Origin: Streptomyces sp. NBC_01314
GTDB lineage: Bacteria; Actinomycetota; Actinomycetes; Streptomycetales; Streptomycetaceae
Direction: 5' to 3'
DNA: 64,000 bases
Assembly (NCBI RefSeq): GCF_041435215.1
Contig: NZ_CP108394.1
Location: 10,726,001 to 10,790,000, forward strand
Made by a program: the position numbers and the translations under genes. The notes under the pieces are model-generated. The model was not told the DNA's origin. It ran no database searches and was given only the letters and a program-made list of their open reading frames with translations. Within the stretch, counting starts at the first letter, position 1; each line of letters begins with the position of its first letter. Shown one piece after another: positions 1-8,751 of the stretch.

Positions 1-2
1 GC

Positions 3-62
3 CCCGAGCAGCAGGAGCAGCAGGAGCCGAGCACGGCGGAGGCACCGGCTTCCGCCGCGTAA
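3..62 (+). CDS. C-terminal tail of a gene entering from the left edge (partial)
   Basis: Reading from base 3, twenty codons rich in Gln, Glu, Pro and Ala end in TAA. The composition is that of a flexible Streptomyces protein tail, but nothing identifies the protein and the other frames here are also open, so this is only a probable partial CDS. Confidence 0.35.
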   Translation, partial: PEQQEQQEPSTAEAPASAA

Positions 63-114
63 CGGCGCGGGGTCGTGGGCGCTCGTGACCGCCGCGCCGG
101 GGTGCGGCCGGCGG

Positions 115-795
115 CTACGGCGAGGTGGGGGAATCCAGGGACTGGACGGTGATGGACCACGGTCCGTCGGAGCGGGCGTAGATGAGGCAGGGGCCGGTGA
201 GGGGGGCTTCGCCGTGCCAGGGGCCGACATGGTTGGCCAGCTCGTCGAGGAAGCCGGTGCCGTCCGGTTCGAAGGTGTCGACGAGGAAGTAGCCACCGTC
301 GTCGGACCGCGGATCGCCCTCGTACCGGAGGGTCGCGATCCCGGGGCCGCCGGTGTGGCACAGCACGTCCGAGGCGGTACGGCGCGTGTGGCCCTCGCAG
401 GTCAGCGCGCTCGACACCGGGCTCACGTCGACCGTCCACGGGCCGTCCGCCTGTACCCGGAGCGCCCGCACCGGCCGGTCGTCGGCGTTCACCAGGGCGC
501 GGCACGAGAAGGGCCCGTCGGTGTAGACGAGCTGGCTCTGGGAGTGCAGCCTCCCGTCCAGGGCGTCCACGACGAAGTGCCCGGTTCCCGTGTGCGTGAT
601 GTCGAGGATGACCGGCCCCGTCCCGCTGGTCAGCTGGGTGACCTTGTCTCCGTCACCGCCGATCCGCTGCAGCGCCGGGCCGCCCGCGGTGAGCAGCGGG
701 GGCGCCTGCCGAGGTGGCTCGTCGCTCTTGGGGACCCGGGACAGCGGCTCCACAACGGCCCGTCGCTTCGCACGGTCGCGCTGAAACCACTTCAT
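115..795 (-). CDS. Hypothetical protein with two similar beta-rich halves
   Basis: A 226-aa protein that I do not recognise by name. The ATG at 795 is chosen because a G-rich Shine-Dalgarno (six G) lies about 9 bases upstream; longer in-frame extensions run into non-coding-like sequence. After a basic N-terminus (MKWFQRDRAKRR) there are two related halves. Each contains a short segment ending in a conserved DGPW motif (DGPWTVDV near residue 120, DGPWSITV near residue 215), preceded by a stretch of the form G-x-F-x-V-D. This suggests a duplicated beta-sandwich module. No signal peptide or membrane segment is seen. It is divergent from the peroxidase gene to the right, with about 380 bases between them. 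Confidence 0.7.
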   Translation of the reverse strand: MKWFQRDRAKRRAVVEPLSRVPKSDEPPRQAPPLLTAGGPALQRIGGDGDKVTQLTSGTGPVILDITHTGTGHFVVDALDGRLHSQSQLVYTDGPFSCRALVNADDRPVRALRVQADGPWTVDVSPVSSALTCEGHTRRTASDVLCHTGGPGIATLRYEGDPRSDDGGYFLVDTFEPDGTGFLDELANHVGPWHGEAPLTGPCLIYARSDGPWSITVQSLDSPTSP

Positions 796-1176
796 CGAGT
801 GCCCCCCTGATGACGTCTGCGCACAGTATTGGACGTCGGGGCCGCCGCGTATACGGCAATGGGCGAGGCGGGGTGCGATGTGGACCCAACGGCCTTGTCC
901 CGTAAGGAGGTTGGAGTGGCGTGCGGGCTCATGGACGGCAATCCCCGGCCGTGTGAACTGCGGGATTGTGTCGTTCGTCATTGTTTGCGGGGGAGTGGGA
1001 ATCGGCGGGTATCGTCCTCGTCCCGACCGGGCATGGTGAGGGGGGCGGAACGTGCCCGGGGCATGCGGCGCGCGACGACGGAGTCGTGTGTGTCGGCGGC
1101 GCCGGGGCCGCCCGTTCCGTACTCAGGTGAATGTGGTCACGCGTGCTGCCCACGTGTGGTGCGTGAAAGGGGAGCC
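796..1176. other. Divergent intergenic region without a convincing gene
   Basis: This stretch separates the hypothetical protein (leftward) from the DyP peroxidase (rightward) and should hold both promoters. A perfect AAGGAGG sits at 904-910, five bases before a GTG at 916 that is in frame with the peroxidase. The resulting 87-residue extension is Arg/Cys-rich and unlike the family, so I treat it as non-coding. No clear operator or terminator is visible. Confidence 0.5.
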
Positions 1177-2127
1177 ATGGCGCTGCCGGTCGGGTCCGAG
1201 GACGTTCTGCCGCAGCCGATGCTGAGCCCGCTGACACCAGTCGCGGTCTTCCTGGTGGTCACTGTCGCCCCGGGCGGCGAGTCGACGGCCCGCGGGGTGC
1301 TGGCCGGACTCGCCGGGCTGGAGAGGGCGGTGGGCTTCTCCAGCCCCGAAGGCGCCCTGGGCTGCGTGGCCGGGATCGGCGCGGAGGCCTGGGACCGGCT
1401 CTTCGGCTCCTCCCGGCCCGCCGCCCTGCACCCCTTCCGGGAGCTGGACGGCCCCCGGCACCGGGCCGTGTCCACACCGGGCGACCTGCTCTTCCACATC
1501 CGGGCGACGCGCGTGGACCTGTGCTTCGCCCTGGCCGCCGAGATCATGCGGCAACTGCGCGGCGCGGCCACCCTGGAGGACGAGGTCCAGGCCTTCGCGT
1601 ACTTCGACTCGCGCAACCTTCTCGGCTTCGTCGACGGCACGGAGAACCCGGTCGGACGTGTGGCCGCCGAGGCGGTCCTCGTCGGCGACGAGGACCCCGG
1701 CTTCCGCGGCGGCACCTATGTGCTCGTGCAGAAGTACCTGCACGACGTGGACTCGTGGGAGAAACTCCCCGTCGAGGCGCAGGAGAAGGTCATCGGCCGG
1801 ACCAAGCTGACCAACCTGGAGCTGGACGTGGAGGGTTCGCACGTCGACGTCAACACCATCGTCGACCCGGACGGCACCGAGCAGCGCATACTGCGCGCCG
1901 CCATGCCCTTCGGCAGGCCCGGGCAGGGCGAGTTCGGCACGTACTTCATCGCCTACGCCCGCGACCCCGGGATCCCCGAGGCCATGCTGCGGAAGATGTT
2001 CATCGGCGAACCGCCGACCGGCCACGACCCGATCCTGGACTTCTCCCGGGCCGTGACCGGGACCATGTTCTTCGTGCCCTCCGCGGACTATCTCCGTACG
2101 ATCCCGGCCCGCCGCCCACCGAACTGA
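1177..2127 (+). CDS. DyP-type (dye-decolorizing) heme peroxidase
   Basis: A 316-aa cytoplasmic heme peroxidase that oxidises aromatic compounds or dyes with H2O2. The family hallmark GxxDG is present as GFVDGTENP near residue 155 (catalytic Asp). A likely heme-ligand His is in GSHVDVN near residue 232 and a conserved distal Arg lies in the RPGQGEFGTYF region near residue 255. Length fits the cytoplasmic DyP class, and there is no Tat signal, unlike EfeB. The ATG at 1177 is preceded by AAAGGGGAG at ideal distance. Some DyPs are encapsulin cargo, but no encapsulin gene is in view. It converges on the amidohydrolase gene. I see no link to the siderophore locus beyond use of heme. Confidence 0.93.
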   Translation: MALPVGSEDVLPQPMLSPLTPVAVFLVVTVAPGGESTARGVLAGLAGLERAVGFSSPEGALGCVAGIGAEAWDRLFGSSRPAALHPFRELDGPRHRAVSTPGDLLFHIRATRVDLCFALAAEIMRQLRGAATLEDEVQAFAYFDSRNLLGFVDGTENPVGRVAAEAVLVGDEDPGFRGGTYVLVQKYLHDVDSWEKLPVEAQEKVIGRTKLTNLELDVEGSHVDVNTIVDPDGTEQRILRAAMPFGRPGQGEFGTYFIAYARDPGIPEAMLRKMFIGEPPTGHDPILDFSRAVTGTMFFVPSADYLRTIPARRPPN

Positions 2128-2175
2128 CGAAGTGATCGCCTTCGGGCGGGCGGGCGGCCCTCCAGCCGTTCCCCT

Positions 2176-2229
2176 CGTCAGAACTCGACTCTCCGTCAGA
2201 ACTCGTCCCCTCGTCAGAACTCGTCCTCG
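2176..2229. repeat. Three 18-bp direct repeats between convergent genes
   Basis: The 12-mer CGTCAGAACTCG recurs at 2176, 2194 and 2212, an exact 18-bp period, with slightly varying 6-bp linkers. The stop codon of the leftward amidohydrolase (2214-2216) lies in the last copy. Probably slippage-generated; no function is evident. Confidence 0.8.
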
Positions 2230-3776
2230 CCCCCGACGAAGGTCCGCACCACCTCGATGTCCGCGATGCGCGACACGTCCACCCGGCGCGGGTCGTCGCC
2301 CAGCACCACCAGGTCGGCCCGTTTGCCGGGGGTGAGGCTGCCGGCGTCGGTCTCCCAGTGGCAGGCGCGCGCGGCCTCGGTGGTGTAGGCGCGCAGGGCC
2401 TCCTCGACGGTGATCGCCTCGGCCGCGCCGATCAGGCGGCCGGACTCCGAGGCCCGCTCCACCATGAACTGGATCGCCCGCAGCGGGGCGCCGTTCGCCA
2501 CCGGGCGGTCCGAGCTGCCGGCGACCCGGACGCCGTGGTCGAGGAAGCCCCGGCCCCGGTACAGCCAGCCGGCCCGGTCCTCGCCCATGATCGTGGCGTA
2601 GTCGTCGCCGTAGTAGCGCAGGAAGCTCGGCTGGACGACGACGGTGACGCCGAGCGCGGCCAGCCGGGGAAGCTGGTCGGGACGGACCAGGCCCGCGTGC
2701 TCGACGCGATGGCGTGCCGCCGGGCGGGGGCTGAGCTTCTGTGCCTTCTCCAGCGCGTCCAGGGCGACGTCGAGGGCCCGGTCGCCGATGGCGTGCACGG
2801 CGAGCTGCCAGCCGGCGAGGTGACCCTCGACGATGGTGCTCTCCAGCACCTCGGGCTCGTGCATGAGCTGACCGGAGCCGTCGGTGCCCAGGTAGGGGCT
2901 GGTGAGGGCCGCCGTACGGGCCATCATGCCGCCGTCGGTGAAGATCTTGAGCGCGCCCAGGGAGAGCGCGCCGTCCCCGAAGCCCGTGCGCAGACCGAGG
3001 TCGATCGCCCGGCCGGTGGTGTCCTCGGGTGCCGCGCCGACCGGGCGCAGCGCGTCGGCGGCCACCATCAGCCGTACCCGGACGGGAAGTCGGCCCGCCT
3101 CGTGGGCGAGCTGGTACGCGGCGCCCTCGATGGGGCTGTGTCCGAAGAGCCGGGCCCCGACCCCCGCCTCGGCGCACCCCGTGATGCCCTCGGACCGGCA
3201 GAGGCGGGCGGCGTGCTCGATCGCCGAGGCCAGTTCGGTGAGCGAGTGCGGCGGTCGGGACTGCAGCGCGGCGCCCATGGCGCCCTCCGCGAGAAAGCCG
3301 TCCGTCCGGGCGACCTCCGCGGGCAGGCCGCTCAGCACCGCCGAGTTGACCAGGCAGGCGTGCCCGGAGAGGTGGCCCAGATACACCTTGCGTCCGGCGC
3401 TGACGGCGTCGAGATCCGCCGCCGTGAGCGGGCGGTCGAGAGCGCGCTGGTCGTAGCCGCCGAAGTCCACCCAGCCGCCGACGGGGGCCTGGGCGACCGC
3501 CTCCGCCACCACGCGGAGCACGTCGTCGGCGCGCCGGCTCGGCGCGACACCGGGCGCCTTCGCCTTCAGGCCCGTCCACGCCAGGTGCACATGGGCGTCG
3601 ATGAAGCCCGGGAGCACGGTGGCACCGCCCAGGTCCAGCGTCCGCCGCGCCGGAAGCCCCGCCACGTCCTCGTCCAGGCCGACGATCCGCCCCCGCCAGA
3701 TCCCGAGTTCTTGGGCGGCCGGCCGGTCCGGGTCCATCGTGACGATGCGGGCGTTGGTGATCCTGGTGCTGAGCAC
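2214..3776 (-). CDS. YtcJ-like metal-dependent amidohydrolase
   Basis: A 520-aa amidohydrolase-superfamily enzyme of the YtcJ / N-substituted formamide deformylase group. The N-terminal beta-sandwich strand (ITNARIVTMD) leads to the metal-binding HxH in GFIDAHVHLAWTG near residue 62. A carboxyl-terminal VEHAG (near residue 365), an SSDRP metal-site motif (near 430) and the closing GKRADLVVLGDDP are all typical. Substrate cannot be read from sequence; hydrolysis of an amide or formamide is expected. The GTG start at 3774-3776 has GGAAGGA about 8 bases upstream. It diverges from the iron-regulated ABC operon with only about 220 bases between, but is not obviously part of it. Confidence 0.9.
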   Translation of the reverse strand: MLSTRITNARIVTMDPDRPAAQELGIWRGRIVGLDEDVAGLPARRTLDLGGATVLPGFIDAHVHLAWTGLKAKAPGVAPSRRADDVLRVVAEAVAQAPVGGWVDFGGYDQRALDRPLTAADLDAVSAGRKVYLGHLSGHACLVNSAVLSGLPAEVARTDGFLAEGAMGAALQSRPPHSLTELASAIEHAARLCRSEGITGCAEAGVGARLFGHSPIEGAAYQLAHEAGRLPVRVRLMVAADALRPVGAAPEDTTGRAIDLGLRTGFGDGALSLGALKIFTDGGMMARTAALTSPYLGTDGSGQLMHEPEVLESTIVEGHLAGWQLAVHAIGDRALDVALDALEKAQKLSPRPAARHRVEHAGLVRPDQLPRLAALGVTVVVQPSFLRYYGDDYATIMGEDRAGWLYRGRGFLDHGVRVAGSSDRPVANGAPLRAIQFMVERASESGRLIGAAEAITVEEALRAYTTEAARACHWETDAGSLTPGKRADLVVLGDDPRRVDVSRIADIEVVRTFVGGEDEF

Positions 3777-3935
3777 GAACAGGTCCTTCCGGTCGGGGCT
3801 GACGCCCGGTGGAGTCTCGTATCGGTGAACTGGCTTGATACGTAGGCCAGTTGACGGGCCAATCGGATAGCGTCCCAGGCTTCCGGGGCTCGGTCGGGTC
3901 TCGAAGACGTTTCAGGGCTGGCCCAGGAAGGCAAA

Positions 3936-3954
3936 TATAGTTAGCCTTACCTAA
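3936..3954 (+). promoter_or_regulatory. Iron box (DmdR1/IdeR operator) upstream of the ABC/SBP operon
   Basis: TATAGTTAGCCTTACCTAA matches 14 of 19 positions of the streptomycete iron-box consensus TTAGGTTAGGCTCACCTAA, with the right half-site perfect (CCTAA). It lies about 47 bases before the chosen start of the first ABC gene, so iron-loaded DmdR1 should repress that operon. Confidence 0.82.
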
Positions 3955-4000
3955 GTCTTTTTACGTGTTCTGTGTTGGCGAAACCGGTCCGGAGTGTTGC

Positions 4001-5752
4001 GTGAGAAAAGCGGACCCACCGGGGCGTAACGTCCTGTGGCGCGCGGTCGGCGAACAGCGTCGGGACGTCGTGCTGGGCGCGGTTCTGGGGATGGGGCACC
4101 AGACGGGCGAGGCACTCGTGCCGGTGCTCATCGGACTGGCCATCGAGCGCGGAGTCGTGGACGGCGACGTCCCCGGACTGCTGCTGTGGCTCGCCGTCCT
4201 GGCCGCCGTGTACGTCGGACTCTCCTTCAGCTTCCGCTTCAGCGCGCGGGCGGGTGAGCGCGCCGCCGTCACCGCCGCGCACCACCTCAGAGCCGAACTC
4301 GTCGGCCGCGTCCTCGCTCCCGAGGGCGGTGCCGAGGAGGGACGGCTGCCGGGCGAACTGACGAACATCGCCACCGAGGACGCCAAACGGGTCGGCGCCG
4401 TCGCCATGGCCCTCATCGTCGCCTTCGCGGCCACCGCGGGTCTCGTGGTCGGCGCGGTCGCGCTGCTGCGGGTCTCCCTCGCCCTGGGCCTGCTCGTCCT
4501 CCTCGGCACCCCGCTGTTGCTGTGGCTGGGACACCTGCTGAGCAAGCCCCTGGAACGCCGCAGCGAGACCGAACAGGAACGCGCCGCGCAGGCCTCCGGC
4601 GTCGCCGCCGACCTGGTGGCCGGACTGCGTGTCCTCAAGGGCATCGGCGCCGAACAGGCAGCCGTCGCCCGCTACCGGCGCGTCAGCCAGGACTCCCTCG
4701 CCGCGACCCTGCGCGCCGCCCGCGCCGAGTCCTGGCAGAACGGCGTCGTCACCATCCTCACCGGCACCTTCATCGCCGTGGTCGCCCTCGTCGGCGGACG
4801 CCTGGCCGCACGCGGCGACATCGGCCTCGGTGAACTCGTCTCCTCCGTCGGGCTCGCCCTGTTCCTGGTCGGCCCGCTCAGCGAGTTCGCCTGGGTCAAC
4901 GCCGAACTGGCGCAGGGCCGTGCCTCCGCCGCCCGGATCGCGGAGGTCCTGGACGCCCCCGGTGACGTGGCCGAGGCACCGTCCGCCCACGCCGTCCCGC
5001 CCGGCGGCGTCGAGGGACGGCTGACACTCCGCGCCCTCACCTACGGCACCCTGCGCGGCCTCGACCTCGACATCGCCCCCGGCGAGACCGTCGGCGTCGC
5101 CACCACCGACCCCGCCGACGCCTTCGCCCTGCTGCGCTGCCTCGGCCGCCGCGTCGACCCCGACGAGGGCGCCGTGGAACTCGACGGCACGGAACTGACC
5201 GTGCTGAACCTGGCCGACGTACGCGCGGCGATCCTCATCGCCGAGCACGACGCGGACCTGTTCGAGGGCACGGTCCTGGAGAACGTCACGGCGGCGATCG
5301 ATGCCGCCGCAGCAGTGGGAGCCACGGCCGCAGCAGTGGGAACCGCGGCCCCATCGGCGGGAGTCACCGCCGCGATGGTCGCCACCGGCACGGACGAAGT
5401 CGCCCGAGCGCTGCCCGACGGTGTCGACACGGCCGTCACCGCACGCGGCCGCTCGCTCTCCGGCGGACAGCGGCAGCGGGTCGCCCTGGCCCGCGCCCTG
5501 GCCGCCGACGCGCCGGTCCTCGTCGTGCACGAGCCCGCCACCGCCGTGGACGCCGTCACCGAGACACGCATCGCCGCCGGGATCAGGGACGTCCGCGGCG
5601 GACGCACCACGCTCCTGGTGACCAACAGCCCGGCCCTGCTCGCAGTCACCGACCGTGCCGTCCTCCTCCACGACGGCCGGGTCACCGCGACCGGCGACCA
5701 CGAGCGCCTCGTCCACGAGTGCGCCGACTACCGTACGGCGGTTCTGACATGA
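4001..5752 (+). CDS. Siderophore ABC transporter, fused permease/ATPase subunit with degenerate Walker motifs
   Basis: A 583-aa half-transporter with an exporter-fold membrane domain (residues about 20-290) and a nucleotide-binding domain (about 330-580). The NBD is asymmetric. The Walker A site reads GETVGVATTDPADAF with no GKS/T, Walker B ends in H-E instead of D-E (LVVHEPATAVD), and the H-loop His is replaced (LLVTNSP). The signature LSGGQRQR (near residue 485) is perfect. GTG 4001 is preferred over upstream GTG 3965 because GGAG lies six bases before it. The stop overlaps the next gene as ATGA. With its partner and the downstream binding lipoprotein it likely moves the siderophore. Exporter-fold heterodimers such as mycobacterial IrtAB act as siderophore importers, so direction is open. 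Confidence 0.9.
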   Translation: MRKADPPGRNVLWRAVGEQRRDVVLGAVLGMGHQTGEALVPVLIGLAIERGVVDGDVPGLLLWLAVLAAVYVGLSFSFRFSARAGERAAVTAAHHLRAELVGRVLAPEGGAEEGRLPGELTNIATEDAKRVGAVAMALIVAFAATAGLVVGAVALLRVSLALGLLVLLGTPLLLWLGHLLSKPLERRSETEQERAAQASGVAADLVAGLRVLKGIGAEQAAVARYRRVSQDSLAATLRAARAESWQNGVVTILTGTFIAVVALVGGRLAARGDIGLGELVSSVGLALFLVGPLSEFAWVNAELAQGRASAARIAEVLDAPGDVAEAPSAHAVPPGGVEGRLTLRALTYGTLRGLDLDIAPGETVGVATTDPADAFALLRCLGRRVDPDEGAVELDGTELTVLNLADVRAAILIAEHDADLFEGTVLENVTAAIDAAAAVGATAAAVGTAAPSAGVTAAMVATGTDEVARALPDGVDTAVTARGRSLSGGQRQRVALARALAADAPVLVVHEPATAVDAVTETRIAAGIRDVRGGRTTLLVTNSPALLAVTDRAVLLHDGRVTATGDHERLVHECADYRTAVLT

Positions 5753-7614
5753 CCGAGCGATCCGACGGCGTCGAGGCCGCTCCCCGCGGCGACCGCACCG
5801 GTCCCGAACTGCTGCCCGTCGCCACGCCCGCCCGCACCCGGGCCGCGGTCGCCGAACTGCTGCGCCCGCAGCGCCGGCTGGCGCTGTCCGCCTTCACCGT
5901 GATGGTCGCCTCCACCGCCGTCGGCCTGCTCGTGCAGCCCCTGCTGGGCCGGATCGTCGACCTGGCCGCCGACCGCGGCTCCGCCGACGCCATCACGGTC
6001 ACCGCGGCCCTGTTGGTGGCCGTCGCCGTGGCCCAGGGCGTGACCGCGGGCTTCGGGCTGTCGCAGATCGCCCGGCTGGGTGAGACGACCCTGGCCCGGC
6101 TGCGCGAACGCTTCGTGGAACGGGCCCTGGCCCTCCCGCTGGAGCGGGTCGAGAAGGCCGGCGCCGGAGACCTGACCGCCCGGGTCACCGCCGACGTCTC
6201 CCTCATCGCCGACGCCGTACGCAACGCGCTGCCCGCGCTGGGGCATTCGCTGCTCACCATCGTCCTCACCCTCGGGGCCATGGCCCTGCTCGACTGGCGG
6301 TTCCTGCTGGCCGCGCTGCTCGCGGTCCCCGTGCAGGCCGCCACCGCACGCTGGTACGTCACCCGCGCCATCCCCCTCTACGCCGAGCAGCGGGTGGCGG
6401 CAGGCGCCCAGCAGCAGCAGATGCTCGACACGATCGGCGGCAGTTCCACCGTCCGGTCGTTCCGGCTGGGGCGGGAGCACACCGAGCGGGTCACCGAACG
6501 GTCCTGGTCCGTGGTGGCGCTGACCATGCGGGGTGTACGGCTCGTCCTCGGCTTCTACAGCCGGCTGCACATCGCCGAGTACATCGGGCTCGCCGCCGTC
6601 CTGGTCACCGGCTACTGGCTGGTCCGTGACGGTTCGGCCAGCATCGGTACGGCGACCGCCGCCGCCCTGTACTTCCACGGCCTGTTCGGTCCCGTCAACG
6701 CGGCCCTCGCCCTCCTCGACGACGCCCAGTCGGCCACGGCGGGCCTCGCCCGGCTCGTCGGCGTCACCGACGAGCCGGTGCCCCCGGTGTCGGCGCACAC
6801 CGTCGAGGCCGGCGGTGTCGACGTCACCGTCCGGGGCCTCAACCACGCCTATCGGCCCGGCCACCCCGTCCTCCACGACATCGACCTGACGATCCGGCAC
6901 GGCGAACGCGTGGCCCTCGTCGGCGCCAGCGGTGCCGGCAAGACCACCCTGGCCAAGCTCGTCGCGGGCATCCAGCCGCCCACCACCGGAAGCGTCATGG
7001 TGGGCGGGATCCCGCCCACCGAACTCGGCACCGCCGCCTCCCGCACGATCGCCCTGATCACCCAGGAGACCCATGTCTTCGCGGGCCCCCTCGCCGACGA
7101 CCTGCGGCTCGCCCGGCCCGACGCCACCGACGACGAACTGCGCGCCGCGCTCGACCGCGTCGACGCCCTCGCCTGGGCCGAGGCCCTGCCCGACGGGCTC
7201 GCCACGGTCGTCGGCGACGGCGGCCACCGGCTCAGCGGCGAGCGGACCCAGGCCCTCGCGCTGGCCCGGCTGATCCTCGCCGACCCGCCCCTGGTGATCC
7301 TCGACGAGGCCACCGCCGAGGCGGGCAGCGCCGGAGCACGCACGCTGGAGAAGGCGGTCGCCCGCGCCGTGGACGGCCGCACCGCGCTGATCGTCGCCCA
7401 CCGCCTCAGCCAGGCGGCCACCGCCGACCGCGTCGTCGTCATGGAAGCCGGCCGCGTGGTCGAGAGCGGCACCCACGACGAACTCCACGCCACGCGGGGC
7501 CCCTACGCCGCCCTCTGGTCGGCCTGGTCGGACGCCCGCGACACCGGCCCCCGGCCGGCCCCCGAGACCCCCACACGTACCGCTCCGCAGAATCCCGAAC
7601 CGAAGGACCGCTGA
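5749..7614 (+). CDS. Siderophore ABC transporter, fused permease/ATPase subunit with intact Walker motifs
   Basis: A 621-aa partner of the preceding half-transporter, translationally coupled by an ATGA overlap. Membrane helices occupy about residues 40-320. The NBD has an intact Walker A (GASGAGKTT, near 392), Walker B with catalytic Glu (LVILDEATA, near 518) and H-loop (VAHRLS, near 551), but its signature is degenerate (LSGERTQ in place of LSGGQ, near 494). This is the exact complement of the defects in the first subunit, so a heterodimer would have one competent and one dead ATP site. There is no siderophore-interacting (SIP) reductase domain as in IrtA. The stop overlaps the start of the binding-protein gene (TGATG). 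Confidence 0.92.
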   Translation: MTERSDGVEAAPRGDRTGPELLPVATPARTRAAVAELLRPQRRLALSAFTVMVASTAVGLLVQPLLGRIVDLAADRGSADAITVTAALLVAVAVAQGVTAGFGLSQIARLGETTLARLRERFVERALALPLERVEKAGAGDLTARVTADVSLIADAVRNALPALGHSLLTIVLTLGAMALLDWRFLLAALLAVPVQAATARWYVTRAIPLYAEQRVAAGAQQQQMLDTIGGSSTVRSFRLGREHTERVTERSWSVVALTMRGVRLVLGFYSRLHIAEYIGLAAVLVTGYWLVRDGSASIGTATAAALYFHGLFGPVNAALALLDDAQSATAGLARLVGVTDEPVPPVSAHTVEAGGVDVTVRGLNHAYRPGHPVLHDIDLTIRHGERVALVGASGAGKTTLAKLVAGIQPPTTGSVMVGGIPPTELGTAASRTIALITQETHVFAGPLADDLRLARPDATDDELRAALDRVDALAWAEALPDGLATVVGDGGHRLSGERTQALALARLILADPPLVILDEATAEAGSAGARTLEKAVARAVDGRTALIVAHRLSQAATADRVVVMEAGRVVESGTHDELHATRGPYAALWSAWSDARDTGPRPAPETPTRTAPQNPEPKDR

Positions 7615-8678
7615 TGTTCCGCTCCCGCAGAGCGCCACGGCTCGCCGTCGTGCTTGCCTCCGCCACCCTGCTCCTCGCCACCGCGTGCGGCGGCGACTCG
7701 GACTCCGACGCGTCGGACGCCGGCGCCAAGGCGAGCACCGGCTCCGGCGAGTCCGCCTTCCCGGTCTCCGTCGACCACAAGTACGGCAGTACCACCATCA
7801 AGGCCGAGCCCAAGCGGATCGTCACCGTCGGCCTCACCGACCAGGACGCGGTCCTCGCCCTCGGCAAGGTCCCCGTCGGCACCACCGAATGGCTCGGCGG
7901 CTACAAGGGCGCCATCGGCCCCTGGGCCGAGGACAAGCTCGGCTCCGCCGAGGCGCCGACCGTCCTCAAGGACACGGGCACCGGCCCGCAGGTCGAGAAG
8001 ATCGCCGCCCTCAAGCCCGACCTGATCCTCGCGGTGTACGGCGGACTCACCAAGGAACAGTACGAGTCGCTGTCCAAGTTCGCGCCCGTGGTCGCCCAGC
8101 CCAAGGCGTACAACGACTACGGCGTCCCGTGGCAGGAGCAGACCGAGACGATCGGCAAGGCGCTCGGCAAGTCCGAGGAGGCCGCCGAGGCGGTCGCCGG
8201 CACCGAGGCGAAGATCAAGGCCGCAGCCGACGAGTACCCCGCCTTCAAGGGCGCCACGGCCGTCATGGCCACCCCCTACGAGGGCATGTTCGTCTTCGGC
8301 AGCCAGGACGCCCGCTCGCGCCTGCTGACCGGCCTCGGCTTCACCCTGCCGACCGACCTGGACAAGGCGATCGGCGACCAGTTCGGCGCGAACATCAGCA
8401 AGGAGCGCACCGACCTGCTGGACCAGGACGCCATCGTGTGGATCGTCGGCGACCCCGTCAAGGACGCCGCGAAGCTGCACAAGGACGCCTCCTACAAGGA
8501 CCTGGGGGTCGTGAAGGAGGGCCGCGAGGTCTTCGTGAACGAGACCGGCGACTACGGCAACGCCACGTCCTTCGTCTCCGTCCTCAGCCTGCCGTACGTG
8601 GTCGAGCGGCTGGCCCCGCAGCTGGCGGCGGCCGTCGACGGCAAGACGGACACCAAGGTGGAGCAGCCCGCGTCCTGA
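7614..8678 (+). CDS. Iron-siderophore ABC transporter substrate-binding lipoprotein
   Basis: A 354-aa class III solute-binding protein that captures ferric siderophore outside the membrane. A lipoprotein signal (basic MFRSRR, hydrophobic stretch, LLATAC with Cys25) is followed by an acidic Ser/Asp linker. FecB/FepB-type features follow: EPKRIVTVGLTDQDAVLAL near residue 62, VEKIAALKPDLILA near 125 and a long linking helix. It is the last gene of the ABC operon, overlapping the preceding stop by one base. It is the only siderophore-binding protein in the locus, so it may also serve the FecCD-type permease operon, which lacks one. Strongest analogy: CchF of the coelichelin cluster. Confidence 0.93.
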   Translation: MFRSRRAPRLAVVLASATLLLATACGGDSDSDASDAGAKASTGSGESAFPVSVDHKYGSTTIKAEPKRIVTVGLTDQDAVLALGKVPVGTTEWLGGYKGAIGPWAEDKLGSAEAPTVLKDTGTGPQVEKIAALKPDLILAVYGGLTKEQYESLSKFAPVVAQPKAYNDYGVPWQEQTETIGKALGKSEEAAEAVAGTEAKIKAAADEYPAFKGATAVMATPYEGMFVFGSQDARSRLLTGLGFTLPTDLDKAIGDQFGANISKERTDLLDQDAIVWIVGDPVKDAAKLHKDASYKDLGVVKEGREVFVNETGDYGNATSFVSVLSLPYVVERLAPQLAAAVDGKTDTKVEQPAS

Positions 8679-8695
8679 CGCGGGCGGGGGCACAA

Positions 8696-8728
8696 GGAGG
8701 GGGGCCGGTCACCGACCGGCCCCCCTCC
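8696..8728. terminator. Strong bidirectional terminator between convergent siderophore operons
   Basis: A perfect 15-bp stem (left arm 8696-8710, right arm 8714-8728) closes on a 3-base ACC loop and is extremely GC-rich. It sits between the end of the binding-protein gene and the end of mbtH, two operons running toward each other. There is no U-tract, as is usual in Streptomyces. Confidence 0.9.
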
Positions 8729-8751
8729 CGCATGTCAGCCGTCCCCGGCTG

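Noticed and set aside
1123..3579. Leftward open frame of over 800 codons across the peroxidase and amidohydrolase genes
   Set aside because: It is antisense to the DyP gene and out of frame with the amidohydrolase; both of those have intact family motifs.
3947..7638. Leftward open frames of about 590 and 640 codons opposite the ABC genes
   Set aside because: Glu/Gly/Asp-rich shadow translations; the rightward frames carry all ABC motifs and overlapping start/stop signals.
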